DNA of 64,000 bases, taken from Mesorhizobium sp. CA14 (GTDB taxonomy: Bacteria; Pseudomonadota; Alphaproteobacteria; Rhizobiales; Rhizobiaceae). Positions 8,423 through 17,552 of this stretch are shown here, in pieces. The translations under genes and the position numbers were made by a program. Position 1 is the first letter of the stretch. The number at the start of each line of letters is the position of its first letter. The notes under the pieces were generated by a model. It saw nothing but the letters and a program-made list of their open reading frames with translations, had not been told where the DNA came from and did no database searches. The DNA lies in assembly GCF_020165195.1 (NCBI RefSeq), contig NZ_JAIUHR010000007.1, positions 1 through 64,000 of the forward strand. The letters run 5' to 3'.

Positions 8423-11400
8423 CTATTCCGCAGCCTTCGGGAAGGCGACTTCCGGCTCGGCGCCGGTCTCCTTGGCTGGTTCGTCGGTCGCGATCTCGCC
8501 CTTGCCGCGCCGGACCAGGCGGCTGAGCCAACCGCGCCGCTGGCCCGGTTTCACCTTGGCGCGGGTGAACACCATCAGCATCGACGGCGTCACCACGAGC
8601 GTCAGCAGCGTGGCGAAGGACAGACCGAAGACAATCGCCGAGGACAGCGAAATCCACCATTGCGTCGATGGCGCGTTGATCGTCGTCTCGTGATGGAAGA
8701 TTTCGAGCCCGAGGCCGAAGGCGATCGGCAGCACGCCGAGGATGGCCGACACCGCCGTCAGCACCACCGGACGGGCGCGCTCGCGGCAGGTCTGCAGCAC
8801 CGCGTCCATCTTGTCCCAGCCTTCCTCGCGCAGCCGGTCGTAAGTATCGATGAGCACGATGTTGTTGTTCACCACCACGCCGGCAAGCGCGATGACGCCG
8901 ATGCCCGACATGACGATGCCGAAGGCCTCGCCTGTCAGAAGCAATCCGAGGAAAACGCCTATCGTCGCCATCACCACGCAGGACAGCACGAGCCACACGC
9001 TGGTGAACTTGTTGAACTGCGCAAGCAGCACCAGGAAGATCAGGAAGATCGCCGCGCCGAAGGCCTTGCCGAGGAAGGCGCTGGCTTCCGCGCTGTCCTC
9101 GTTGGAGCCTGCAAGCTTCCAGCGGATGCCGCTGCCGAGGTTCATATCGGCAACCGCCTTCGTGACTTCCGCCTGCACGGCCGCCACCTGCGCGCCGGCG
9201 CTGACATTGGCCTGGACGACCACGGTGCGCGCGCTGTCGATCCGGTTCAGGATGCCGACGCTGGGCTTTGCCTTGCGAATGACGAAGTTAGAGATCGGCA
9301 CCGCCCCTTGCGAGGTCTGTACCCTCAACTCGTCGAGCGTCGACAGCGTGCGCCGATCCTCCGGCAGGCGCAGCCGGATATCGACCGCCTTGTCGGCGCC
9401 GGCCGGTCGGTACTCGCTGAGCTTCAGGCCGTTGGTCACCAGTTGCACCACCGTGCCGACCGAAGTCGGGCTGATGCCGTATTGCGCCGCCTTGGCGCGG
9501 TCGACCTCGATCGCCCAGTCGACGCCGGGCGGCGGCAGGCCGTCCGAAATGTCGATGACATTGGGGATCTTGGCGATGCGCGCCGCGACCGCTCGCGCCT
9601 TGTCGTCGAGCCCGGCCGGATCGGCGGCCGACAGCCGGATCTGGATCGGCTTGCCGGTCGGCGGGCCGGCTTCCGGCACGCGCACTTCGACATCGACGCC
9701 GGGAATGCCGGCCATCACGCCGCGCAGATCGTCGAGGATCTGGTTGGCGGACTTGCGCTCGCGCCAATCGACGAACTCGTACTGGATGACGCCGACCACG
9801 TCTTCGGGAATGTCCTGGCCGCCGCCCTGCGTCTTGCCGACCCGCGTATAGACCGACTTCACGCCGGGCCAGCCGAGCAGGCGGTTTTCCGCCGTCTTGG
9901 TCGCGGCGTCCATTTCGGCCAGCGAAAGATTGCCGCGGGCATGAACATAGAGCAGGCCGTAATCCGGCTCGACGCTGGGGAAGAACTCGACGCCGGCGCC
10001 ATATTTCGAATAGGCGAAGCCGACGCCGACCAGAAGCCCGACGGTGAGCAGGATCACCGTGATCGGGAAGCGCACCGCCTGCTTGACCACGGCCATGTAC
10101 CAGCCGTCGCGATGCTCTTCCTCATGATGCGCCGGCGCCTTGGCGAAGATCGCGCCCAAAGTCGGCGCGAAGACCAGCGCATAGAGCATCGAGGCCGACA
10201 GCGTCACGATCAGCGTGATCGGCATATACTTCATGAAGTCGCCGATGATGCCGGGCCAGAAGAGCAGCGGCGAGAAGGCGGCGATGCGCGTCATCGTCGC
10301 CGCGATGACCGGGCCGGCCATGCGCTTGGCAGCAAGCGCGAACGCGTCGGCCTTCGGCATGCCTTCGCTCATACGCCGTTCCGCGAATTCGGTGACGATG
10401 ATGGCGTCGTCCACCAGCATGCCGACGGCCAGGATGAGGCTGAACAGCACGATCATGTTGATCGTGTAGCCCATCATGGCGAGCAGCAGGATGCCCATCA
10501 GGAACGATGACGGAATGGCAAGGCCGATGAGCAGCGAGGCTCGTCCCGACAGCGCGTAGAGGATGACGATGAACACCAGTATGACGGCGATCATCACGTG
10601 GTTCTGCAGGTCGCCGAGCAGCTGGTTGACGAAGACCGACTTGTCCTGCGTGTAGGTAACGTGCATGCCCTCGGGCATCGTCTTGATGAAATTGTCCGAC
10701 ACTTCCCTGACATGGGTCAGCGTGTCGATCAGATTGGCGCCAATGCGCTTCTTCACTTCGATGGCGATTGCCGGCCTGCCGTCGAGGCGCGTCACTGTCT
10801 CGGCGTCCTTGAAGGTCGAGCGTATGGTCGCGATGTCCTTGGCCTGGACCACGGCGTTCGGCGTGGCGACCACCGGCAGGTTGGCGACATCCTCGGGCTT
10901 CTCGATCAGCGACGGCACCTTGACCGCGTATTTGCCTTCCGAGCCTTCGAGATTGCCGGCCGCCACGAGACTGTTGGAGGAAGCGACGCCCTGGATCACC
11001 TGGTCGAGCTGCAGCCCGTAGGAGGAAAGCTTCACCGGGTCGACGACCACCTCGACAAGGTCGTCGCGCGCGCCCTGCAGCGAGCCTTCGAGCACGCCGG
11101 GCACTTCCTCGATACGGTCGCGCAGCTCGCGCGCGGCCGACGTCAGCACGCGCTCCGGCACATCGCCGGAAAGCGTGACGACCAGGACCGGGAATTCCGA
11201 GACGTTGACCTCGTTGACCGTCGGCTCCTCGGCGGCCTGCGGCAGGTCGGCCTTGGCGTCCTGCACCTTGCTGCGCGTATCCTGCAGCGCCGTCGCGAGA
11301 TCCGTCTGCGGCTGGAATTCGACCAGCACATAGCCGCCGCCCTGGAAGGCGGCCGAACGCATCTCCTTAAGCCCCTTGAGGCTCTTGAGCTTGCTTTCCA

Positions 11401-11599
11401 TCGGCCTCAGCAGCAGGCGCTCGGAATCCTCCGGCGAGATGCCCTGATAGATCAGGCTGACATACATCATCGGAATCGGAACGTCGGGTTCCGCTTCCTT
11501 CGGCGTCGACTGATAGGCGACCCAGCCCGCGACGACCAGGAACAGCAGCGCCGAAATCGTGAGGCGGGCATTGTTGATGGCGAGTCTGACGATATCCAT
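8423..11599 (-). CDS. RND efflux transporter, inner-membrane permease
   Basis: A 1058-residue resistance-nodulation-division permease (AcrB/MexB superfamily) that exports drugs or other amphiphiles using the proton gradient. The N-terminal helix is followed by porter-domain sequence (GYVLVEFQPQTD). The central membrane block contains the paired acids of the proton relay in GMLVDDAIIVTEF, and a second porter domain and helices 7-12 include GVVVNNNIVLIDTYDRL. Length is normal for the family. It lies 74 bp downstream of the periplasmic adaptor gene on the same strand, so the two form a pump operon. No outer-membrane factor or regulator gene is adjacent; a TolC-like protein must come from elsewhere. 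Confidence 0.95.
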   Translation of the reverse strand: MDIVRLAINNARLTISALLFLVVAGWVAYQSTPKEAEPDVPIPMMYVSLIYQGISPEDSERLLLRPMESKLKSLKGLKEMRSAAFQGGGYVLVEFQPQTDLATALQDTRSKVQDAKADLPQAAEEPTVNEVNVSEFPVLVVTLSGDVPERVLTSAARELRDRIEEVPGVLEGSLQGARDDLVEVVVDPVKLSSYGLQLDQVIQGVASSNSLVAAGNLEGSEGKYAVKVPSLIEKPEDVANLPVVATPNAVVQAKDIATIRSTFKDAETVTRLDGRPAIAIEVKKRIGANLIDTLTHVREVSDNFIKTMPEGMHVTYTQDKSVFVNQLLGDLQNHVMIAVILVFIVILYALSGRASLLIGLAIPSSFLMGILLLAMMGYTINMIVLFSLILAVGMLVDDAIIVTEFAERRMSEGMPKADAFALAAKRMAGPVIAATMTRIAAFSPLLFWPGIIGDFMKYMPITLIVTLSASMLYALVFAPTLGAIFAKAPAHHEEEHRDGWYMAVVKQAVRFPITVILLTVGLLVGVGFAYSKYGAGVEFFPSVEPDYGLLYVHARGNLSLAEMDAATKTAENRLLGWPGVKSVYTRVGKTQGGGQDIPEDVVGVIQYEFVDWRERKSANQILDDLRGVMAGIPGVDVEVRVPEAGPPTGKPIQIRLSAADPAGLDDKARAVAARIAKIPNVIDISDGLPPPGVDWAIEVDRAKAAQYGISPTSVGTVVQLVTNGLKLSEYRPAGADKAVDIRLRLPEDRRTLSTLDELRVQTSQGAVPISNFVIRKAKPSVGILNRIDSARTVVVQANVSAGAQVAAVQAEVTKAVADMNLGSGIRWKLAGSNEDSAEASAFLGKAFGAAIFLIFLVLLAQFNKFTSVWLVLSCVVMATIGVFLGLLLTGEAFGIVMSGIGVIALAGVVVNNNIVLIDTYDRLREEGWDKMDAVLQTCRERARPVVLTAVSAILGVLPIAFGLGLEIFHHETTINAPSTQWWISLSSAIVFGLSFATLLTLVVTPSMLMVFTRAKVKPGQRRGWLSRLVRRGKGEIATDEPAKETGAEPEVAFPKAAE

Positions 11600-11673
11600 G
11601 ACTTCGGCCTGTTATGCTTCGGGGGGCTGGGGACTGCCCTCGCCGGACTGGTCGGCGACGGACGCGTCCTGCT

Positions 11674-12867
11674 TTACTGCGTGCCGGCGGTGGCTTCGCC
11701 GATCAGCTTGTTGATGGTCGCCTGGTCGGCCTCGACAGGCTTCACCAGGTCGCCCTCTTTTACCAGCTCCTGGCCGGCGACGATGATGCGCGCATCTTCC
11801 GGAATGCCGCCCAGCACCAGGCCGTGCGGCGTGTCGTCGACCAGGTCGATCGGGAAGAACGCCACCTTGTCGTCCTTGCCGACGGCGCGGATGCCGAGGT
11901 CGCCCTTGTCGCCCAGCGTCACCACCGAGCGGGGCAGCATGACCGCGTTGGTCGGCTCGGCGCTAAGCGTGATCTCGGCCGTCATGCCTGCGGGAATGGA
12001 GCCGTCGGCATTGGGGATCGCCACCTCGACGCGGAAGGTACGGGTCTGCGCCGAGGCATCGCGGCTGATGTAGCGAACCGTGCCGGTGACCTTCTGATCG
12101 TTGACCAGGCGCACGTCGGCCTGGTCGCCGATCTTGACGTAGCGCAGGTCGCGCTCGCTGATCTCGCCGCGCGCGATCACCGGGTCGAGCTTCAGGACCG
12201 TCGCCACCTCGCCGCCTTGCATCACCGAGCTGCCGAGCTCCACCGGGATGCGGTCGATGACACCGTCGAACGGCGCCTTGACCTCATTGCGGTCGAGTTC
12301 GGCCTGGGCGGTGTCGAGCTGCGATTGTGCGAGCGTCAGGTTGGAGCGGGCTGTGTCGAGCTGCAGCTTCGGCAGATTGCCGGTCTTGGCCAGGCGCTCG
12401 GCGGCGTCGAGCTCGGCCTTGCGCTGCACCAAGAGCTGCCTGGCGTTGTCGACATTGGAGATCTTCTCCTCGGCCGCGAGCATCAGCACCAGGTCGCCGG
12501 TCTTGACGCGGTCGCCCTGCTTGACCGGCAGCTTTTCGATGACGCCGGCGACGCGCGTCGCCAGCACGGCGCGCTTGTCGGCTTCGGTCAGGCCGGAGAT
12601 GCGGATCGCGCGCGCATACGTCTTGCGCGGCGGCGTGACCACCGCGACGGTGCGAGGCGCGGCCTTCGGCTCTGCCTCGGCCTTGTTCGGCTTGGCGGCC
12701 GCCGGCTTGCCGGCGTCGGCCTGTTTGTCGGTGGTAACCGACTTGTCGGCGGTAGCCGACTTGTCGGCGGCACTGCCGACGGACGAAAACTCGCCCGTTC
12801 CCATCCAGGCCGCGAATCCGATGAGCACGGCAATGGCTGCAAGCTTGTGAAACCTGATTCTCGGCAT
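11674..12867 (-). CDS. RND efflux periplasmic adaptor (membrane fusion protein)
   Basis: A 397-residue HlyD/AcrA-type adaptor linking the RND permease to an outer-membrane channel. A basic, hydrophobic N-terminus (residues 1-25) exports or anchors it. Residues about 33-75 are a low-complexity Lys/Ala/Asp linker with near-identical ADKSATADKS units encoded by a DNA tandem repeat. The lipoyl and hairpin domains follow (RVAGVIEKLPVKQGDRVKTG, then helical KAELDAAERLAKTG, and the second lipoyl half APFDGVIDRIPVELGS), and a beta-barrel domain completes it. It is the first gene of the two-gene pump operon. Confidence 0.93.
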   Translation of the reverse strand: MPRIRFHKLAAIAVLIGFAAWMGTGEFSSVGSAADKSATADKSVTTDKQADAGKPAAAKPNKAEAEPKAAPRTVAVVTPPRKTYARAIRISGLTEADKRAVLATRVAGVIEKLPVKQGDRVKTGDLVLMLAAEEKISNVDNARQLLVQRKAELDAAERLAKTGNLPKLQLDTARSNLTLAQSQLDTAQAELDRNEVKAPFDGVIDRIPVELGSSVMQGGEVATVLKLDPVIARGEISERDLRYVKIGDQADVRLVNDQKVTGTVRYISRDASAQTRTFRVEVAIPNADGSIPAGMTAEITLSAEPTNAVMLPRSVVTLGDKGDLGIRAVGKDDKVAFFPIDLVDDTPHGLVLGGIPEDARIIVAGQELVKEGDLVKPVEADQATINKLIGEATAGTQ

Positions 12868-13218
12868 CGTCGTTTTTCCGTTGCGGGACCTGGCGAGGTC
12901 GGCTTTCGACCCGGGCGCGGCCGATATGGGTGTGCGCGGGGCCTAGTTCAATTTGCCGTGATCGGCAGACGCGCGCTTCTACCTCAAAGTTGCGGCGCAA
13001 TATAGTCGGAAAAGTTGCAGGAACATTGCGACATAGAACACTGTGCCTCGACAAAAGCAGGCTTTTCTGCAAGCCGGCAGGCGCTTTCGCGGGCGCGCCG
13101 ACAGGTTTCCCCAAGGTCACTGGCAGCAGCCGTCAGCATTATGCGAAAAATCTTCCGTAGGCGGCGGCAACCACCCGTTTGGAGCGCAGTCACGCGCGCT
13201 ATCCTCGGGGTGAAGCTG
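12868..13218. other. gene-free spacer upstream of the RND operon
   Basis: This 351-bp spacer separates the adaptor gene from the aldehyde dehydrogenase gene, both on the minus strand. It should hold the pump promoter. Read on the minus strand, CTATAT near 12999-13004 resembles a rhizobial -10 box but no good -35 is seen. AAGTTGC occurs twice about 25 bp apart (around 12986 and 13011). No regulator gene or terminator is evident. Confidence 0.4.
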
Positions 13219-14640
13219 TCAAGTGATGAAGTTGAGCAGTCGGAATATCCACTCGAATGTCCTGCCATAGGGCGGGCGCAGCAAGCGGCCGGCGCTGAGC
13301 TTCGACCGGATGAAGATCGGCTTTTCCTTGCTGAAGGTGCGGAACCCCCATTCGCCGTGATAGGCGCCGGTGCCGCTCTCGCCGACGCCGCCGAAGGGCT
13401 GCCGCTCCTGCACCAGATGCAGCATGCAGTCATTGATCGTGACGCCGCCGGCCACCGTCTCGCGCATCATCCTTTGGCGGTTGGCGCTGTCGCTGCCGAA
13501 CCAGTAGAGCGCCAGCGGCCGCTCGCCCCGGTTGACATGATCTATGGCCTCGTCGACCGTGCCATATTCGACGATCGGCAGGACCGGCCCGAAAATCTCC
13601 TCGCGCATCAGCCGCAAGGTCTCGCCGGCGTTGCGCACCAGCACCGGCGCCATCTTGCGATCGCTGACGCCGAGCGTCTCGTTGGCCGGGTTGACCTCGA
13701 TGATTTCTGCGCCGCTGTCGCGCGCCTCCGCGACCATGTCGCTCAGCCGCCGGTGATGCCGCTCGCTGACGATCGCCGTGTAGTCGGGATTGTCGCCAAG
13801 GCGCGGATAGAGCTTGGCCATTGCGACCGCGACCTTTGCCGCGATCGCCGCGCCCTGCCCTTGCGGAACCATCAGATAGTCCGGCGCGATGCAGGTCTGG
13901 CCGGCATTGAGCAGCTTGCCATAGGCGACGCTGGCAACCGCCTCGTCGAGGTCGCAGGACGGATCGAAGATTGCCGGCGACTTGCCGCCGAGCTCGAGCG
14001 TCACCGGCGTCAGATTGGCAGCGGCGGCCAGGGCCACCTGGCGGCCGACGGCGGTCGAGCCGGTGAACAGGAGATGGTCGAAAGGCAGCGACACGAATGC
14101 CTTGCCGGTCTCCGCGTCGCCGATCATCACGCTGACCTCGTCGGCAGCGAAATATTTTTCGACCAGGCTGGCGAGCAGGTCCGAAAACTTCGACGTCAGT
14201 TCCGACGGCTTGATCATAACGCGGTTGCCGGCCGCGAGCGCCGCGGTCGCCGGCGCGACGGCGAGCTGGAACGGGTAGTTCCAGGGCGAGACGATGCCGA
14301 CGACGCCGAGCGGCTGCGGCAAGAGGCGATTGCGTCCAGGCAGGAATGGCAGGCTGGTGGCGACGCGGCGCTCGCGCATCCAGGCGCCGAGATGCGACAG
14401 CGCGTGCCTGATGCCGGCACGCACGACGAACAATTCGGCAAGCCGCGTCTCCTCAGCCGAGCGGCCAGAAAAATCGCTGTCGATCGCAGCGCAGATCTCG
14501 GCCTCGTGCTTTTCGGTGAGCGCCAGCAGGCGCTTCAGCCGATCCTTGCGCGCGTCCAGCGTCGGGAACGGCTCCTTCTCGAAGGCCCTGCACTGCGCTT
14601 CAAACCTGACCCCGAGAGCGTTCTGTCTGATCTGCAGCAT
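13219..14640 (-). CDS. aldehyde dehydrogenase, coniferyl-aldehyde type
   Basis: A 473-residue NAD(P)-dependent aldehyde dehydrogenase. The core motifs are complete: SPWNYPFQLAVAP (119-131), the catalytic Glu216 in TLELGGKSP and the catalytic Cys250 in NAGQTCIAPDY. The short N-terminus and hydrophobic C-terminal tail (FEWIFRLLNFIT) resemble the coniferyl-aldehyde/class 3-like group, so it may oxidise aromatic or long-chain aldehydes, with the tail as a membrane anchor. The start is the ATG at 14640. It is transcribed in the same direction as the patatin gene upstream (122-bp gap), which may be the source of lipid-derived aldehydes (speculative). Confidence 0.92.
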   Translation of the reverse strand: MLQIRQNALGVRFEAQCRAFEKEPFPTLDARKDRLKRLLALTEKHEAEICAAIDSDFSGRSAEETRLAELFVVRAGIRHALSHLGAWMRERRVATSLPFLPGRNRLLPQPLGVVGIVSPWNYPFQLAVAPATAALAAGNRVMIKPSELTSKFSDLLASLVEKYFAADEVSVMIGDAETGKAFVSLPFDHLLFTGSTAVGRQVALAAAANLTPVTLELGGKSPAIFDPSCDLDEAVASVAYGKLLNAGQTCIAPDYLMVPQGQGAAIAAKVAVAMAKLYPRLGDNPDYTAIVSERHHRRLSDMVAEARDSGAEIIEVNPANETLGVSDRKMAPVLVRNAGETLRLMREEIFGPVLPIVEYGTVDEAIDHVNRGERPLALYWFGSDSANRQRMMRETVAGGVTINDCMLHLVQERQPFGGVGESGTGAYHGEWGFRTFSKEKPIFIRSKLSAGRLLRPPYGRTFEWIFRLLNFIT

Positions 14641-14762
14641 CGCGACCTCCCTTTACGTTCAGGTAAGCTACATCCCGCCGACAACCGAATCCAGCATTGC
14701 CCCGGTTCCGCTGGGGAAGATGCTGACAGCCGGAACGGACTTGCTGACGGGTATGGAAGACC

Positions 14763-15893
14763 TCAGGCGCGGCGGCGCGCGGATTCGGGCTTAAGGCGCG
14801 CTGCCAGGAACTCCTTGACGCGACGCCCGGGCGCCGGGCCGCGCAGCGGCTTGAAGCCGTCGTCGAGCTCGCCTGAAAGATCGAGCGTGGCATGCTGGCC
14901 GACGGCGTCGTAATTCTCTTCCAGCCAGTCGCTGGCGGCGCTGCGGCCGAGGTCGCGCAGATAAGCGATGAAAGCCCATTCGGCATTGACCTTGGACGAC
15001 GCCGAGAGGTCCTTGAACGCCTCGTCGGCATCGATGCGGTGCATGCGGATGTCGCGGTATTCGCCATGCGGCAGGCGTCCGGCCGCGATCAGTTCCTTGA
15101 CGAAGGCGATCGAGCGGAATTCACGCAGCAGCCCGGCGTTGAAGGTGATCTCGTCGATGCGGTTCTGGATCTCGTTGGCGCTCTTCGGCGTGCCTTCGCG
15201 CACGACCGGATTGATCTGCACCAGGAGCACGTCCTCTGTCGCCGCCGTCTTGAAGAACGGATAGAGCGCCGGATTGCCGCCATAGCCGCCATCCCAATAA
15301 GGCACGCCCTTGATCTCGACGGCGCGGAACAATTGCGGCAGGCAGGCCGAGGCCATCACCGTGTCGAGGTCGATCTCGCCGTCGGAGAAGACGCGCAGCT
15401 GCCCGGTTTCGACATTGGTCGCCGAGATGAACAGCTCCATCGACTTGCAGGCGCGCACATTGTCGAAGTCGATCTCCTTCGCCACCACATCGCGCAGCGG
15501 GTTGAGGCCGAGCGGATTGGCGACATAGGGCGAGAACACCCGCGACATCGTGTCGAAGAAGAAATAGCCGGGCGTGTTCTCGATCGACCAATTGCCCCAA
15601 ACCACGTCCCACGGCATGCGCTGCACCGGGCTGAAACGGCCCTTCGAGGCCACCGCCCGCCAGAAATCGTCGAGCTTCTTGCGCGCGCCTTCCACACCGC
15701 CCCGGACAAATCCGTCGGCCAGCGCCACCGCGTTCATGGCGCCCGCGCTGGTGCCGGACACCGCCGCGATCTCCAGCCGCCCATCCTCCAGCAGCCGGTC
15801 GAGCACGCCCCAGGAAAAGGCGCCATGCGAGCCGCCGCCCTGGAGCGCGATGTTGATCTTCTTCTTTTCCTCCGCCCTGCCGTTCTTCGCCAT
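14763..15893 (-). CDS. patatin-like phospholipase
   Basis: A 376-residue patatin-family acyl hydrolase acting on phospholipids or other acyl esters through a Ser-Asp dyad. The oxyanion motif GGGSHG (19-24) and nucleophile GTSAG with Ser49 are near the N-terminus; the acid is Asp201 in YWDGGYGG. There is no signal peptide; the N-terminus is hydrophilic (MAKNGRAEEKKK), so it is cytoplasmic or secreted by a non-Sec route. The C-terminal third is charged and without recognised motifs. It may be cotranscribed with the downstream aldehyde dehydrogenase gene. Confidence 0.92.
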   Translation of the reverse strand: MAKNGRAEEKKKINIALQGGGSHGAFSWGVLDRLLEDGRLEIAAVSGTSAGAMNAVALADGFVRGGVEGARKKLDDFWRAVASKGRFSPVQRMPWDVVWGNWSIENTPGYFFFDTMSRVFSPYVANPLGLNPLRDVVAKEIDFDNVRACKSMELFISATNVETGQLRVFSDGEIDLDTVMASACLPQLFRAVEIKGVPYWDGGYGGNPALYPFFKTAATEDVLLVQINPVVREGTPKSANEIQNRIDEITFNAGLLREFRSIAFVKELIAAGRLPHGEYRDIRMHRIDADEAFKDLSASSKVNAEWAFIAYLRDLGRSAASDWLEENYDAVGQHATLDLSGELDDGFKPLRGPAPGRRVKEFLAARLKPESARRRA

Positions 15894-16102
15894 GGCGTTC
15901 CTTGTTTCGATGCGCCGGCCTACCGCTACGTCATTTGCACGGAGCCGGCGCAGTCAGCCTATGTTGCAGCGCAGCATATAAGGGCGAACCAAGGCAAGAA
16001 CACGAACACACAAGCGTGATCATGGAATTTTCCTCGCCCACGAAGTGGGCTACAGCATCCTGTGACTGGCGCGGCTGATCAGGCCGAGGCTTGATTGCCC
16101 CG

Positions 16103-16263
16103 TGGATCCCCCAATCCGTCGCTGCTTCGCAGCGCCACCCCTCTGGAGGGAAAGGAAGGGAGCGTTGCTCGACGAGCGTTGACGGCAAAAAGCTTGGCGC
16201 CTTTCCTCTACCCCGTCGATCGGGGAAAAGGTGGCTCGGCGAAGCCGAGACGGAGTGGGGGTC
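16103..16263. repeat. palindromic intergenic repeat between patatin and citrate-synthase genes
   Basis: Within the 483-bp spacer 15894-16376. The left part reads GATCCCCCAATCCGTCGCTG with CTTCGCAGCGCCACC, and the right part (GGTGGCTCGGCGAAGCCGAG with ACGGAGTGGGGGTC) is its imperfect reverse complement; the middle contains CTCTGGAGGG and CCCCGTCGATCGGGG hairpins. This mosaic structure is of the kind scattered in rhizobial genomes. The rest of the spacer shows nothing I can assign. Confidence 0.7.
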
Positions 16264-16376
16264 GACCAGCGCTACATAAGACAATACATGCGCCAAGCTG
16301 CCATGCACGTTATCGCCAAAGACCAGCCGCTTGGAATGGGTGCATGCCGTAGCCGAGGTGGGGGAGGAACTACCTC

Positions 16377-17462
16377 TTAGGCAACCAGGTCGGGCACTGG
16401 CCCGACATAATGCGACTGCGGCCGGATGAGACGTCCGGTCGCCTGCTGCTCGCGGGCGTGCGCGATCCAGCCGGCAACGCGGCCGGCGGCAAAGACGTTG
16501 GAGAACGCCTCTTTCGGAAAGCCGACCGCCTCCAAAAGAAGCGCGGTATAGAACTCGACATTGATCTGGATCGAGCGCTGCGGCTTGGCGATCCTGAGCA
16601 CCTCAAGCGCCGCCTGCTCCACAGTCTCGGCGAAGGCTAGGCGGCTACCGGTTTCGCTACGCGAGCCGAGTTGCCGCACGACCGCCTTCAGCGCGTCGGC
16701 GCGCGGGTCGCGCACGCGGTAGATGCGATGTCCGAAACCCATGATGCGCTCGCCATGCGCGATCTCTTTACGCAGCCAGGCCGTGGCGTCGCCGCTGGCC
16801 TCGATAGCGTCCAGCATCTCGATCACCGGCCCCGGCGCACCGCCATGCAGCGGGCCTTTCAGTGCGCCGAGCCCGGCCAGGATCGCCGAGGTCAGCCCGG
16901 CCTGCGTCGACGCCACCACGCGGGTCGCGAAGGTCGAGGCGTTGAGCCCGTGGTCGCAGACCGTCACCAGATAGCTGTCGAGCGCCTTGGCAAGCGCCGG
17001 CGAGGCGGCGCCGGAGAGCATGCGCAGCATATCGCCGGCATGATCGGCTTTTTCGTCGGGGGCGACCGGCGTCTCGCCCCGGCCAAGCCGCAGCAGCGCC
17101 GGCGTCAGCACCGCCGGCGCCGCGATCAGCCTGAGCGCATCGGCAAGTCCATCGCCATCCGGCAGGACGGCCATGCCGGCCCGCATGCCGCTGTAGATGT
17201 CGAGCGGCGCAAGCTGGGCAAGCATCGGCTGCACGCGATCGAACACTTCCACCCGCGCGTTGCCGATCGCCTTCTCCAGTTCGGCATCGCTCGGAAGGTC
17301 GTCGAAGAAGCCGTCGAACAGGAGCCGCACCACTTGCGCGTAGCGCCAGCGGCCGGCGAGTTCCATCAGCGAATGGCCGCGGATGGTGAGGTGCCCGCCC
17401 GCGCCATCGACGTCGGAAAGCACTGTGTCGGCCGCCACAACATCATCGAGCCCATTTGCCAT
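16377..17462 (-). CDS. citrate synthase family protein (Glu in place of the catalytic Asp)
   Basis: A 361-residue citrate/2-methylcitrate synthase-family enzyme, which condenses an acyl-CoA with oxaloacetate. The substrate-binding His171 (CDHGLNAST), catalytic His206 (GPLHGG), His245 (GFGHRIY) and Arg254 (DPRA) are present. The position of the general-base Asp, normally NVDF, reads NVEF with Glu303. It is shorter than housekeeping GltA, so it is a paralogue. The start at 17462 (MANGLDDVV) matches the family; the open frame extends 15 codons further. It is divergent from an HTH-fused citrate synthase with only 90 bp between starts, and palindromes in that gap suggest shared control. Confidence 0.88.
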   Translation of the reverse strand: MANGLDDVVAADTVLSDVDGAGGHLTIRGHSLMELAGRWRYAQVVRLLFDGFFDDLPSDAELEKAIGNARVEVFDRVQPMLAQLAPLDIYSGMRAGMAVLPDGDGLADALRLIAAPAVLTPALLRLGRGETPVAPDEKADHAGDMLRMLSGAASPALAKALDSYLVTVCDHGLNASTFATRVVASTQAGLTSAILAGLGALKGPLHGGAPGPVIEMLDAIEASGDATAWLRKEIAHGERIMGFGHRIYRVRDPRADALKAVVRQLGSRSETGSRLAFAETVEQAALEVLRIAKPQRSIQINVEFYTALLLEAVGFPKEAFSNVFAAGRVAGWIAHAREQQATGRLIRPQSHYVGPVPDLVA

Positions 17463-17480
17463 GATCGTCTCCTTGACCTT

Positions 17481-17532
17481 TTGCGCATGACAATTAATGC
17501 TGCGCAATCAATGCATCAATCTTGATCAAGAT
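17481..17532. promoter_or_regulatory. candidate operator palindromes between the two citrate-synthase genes
   Basis: The 90-bp divergent gap holds two inverted repeats: TTGCGCA (17481-17487) with TGCGCAA (17501-17507), 13 bp apart, and a perfect 14-bp palindrome ATCTTGATCAAGAT (17519-17532). AATCAATG also appears twice. Because one of the flanking genes encodes an N-terminal helix-turn-helix, these are natural candidate binding sites for it. This is inference from position and symmetry. Confidence 0.5.
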
Positions 17533-17552
17533 AATCAATGTAAGGCGGGCAA

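Noticed and set aside
8660..10510. 616-codon plus-strand open frame opposite the RND permease
   Set aside because: It is antisense to a clearly coding gene, its translation is dominated by Arg/His/Asp shadow composition, and no motif is recognisable. Long antisense frames are common at this GC content; the same holds for frames opposite pyk, phaA, the helicase, the aldehyde dehydrogenase and ftsH.
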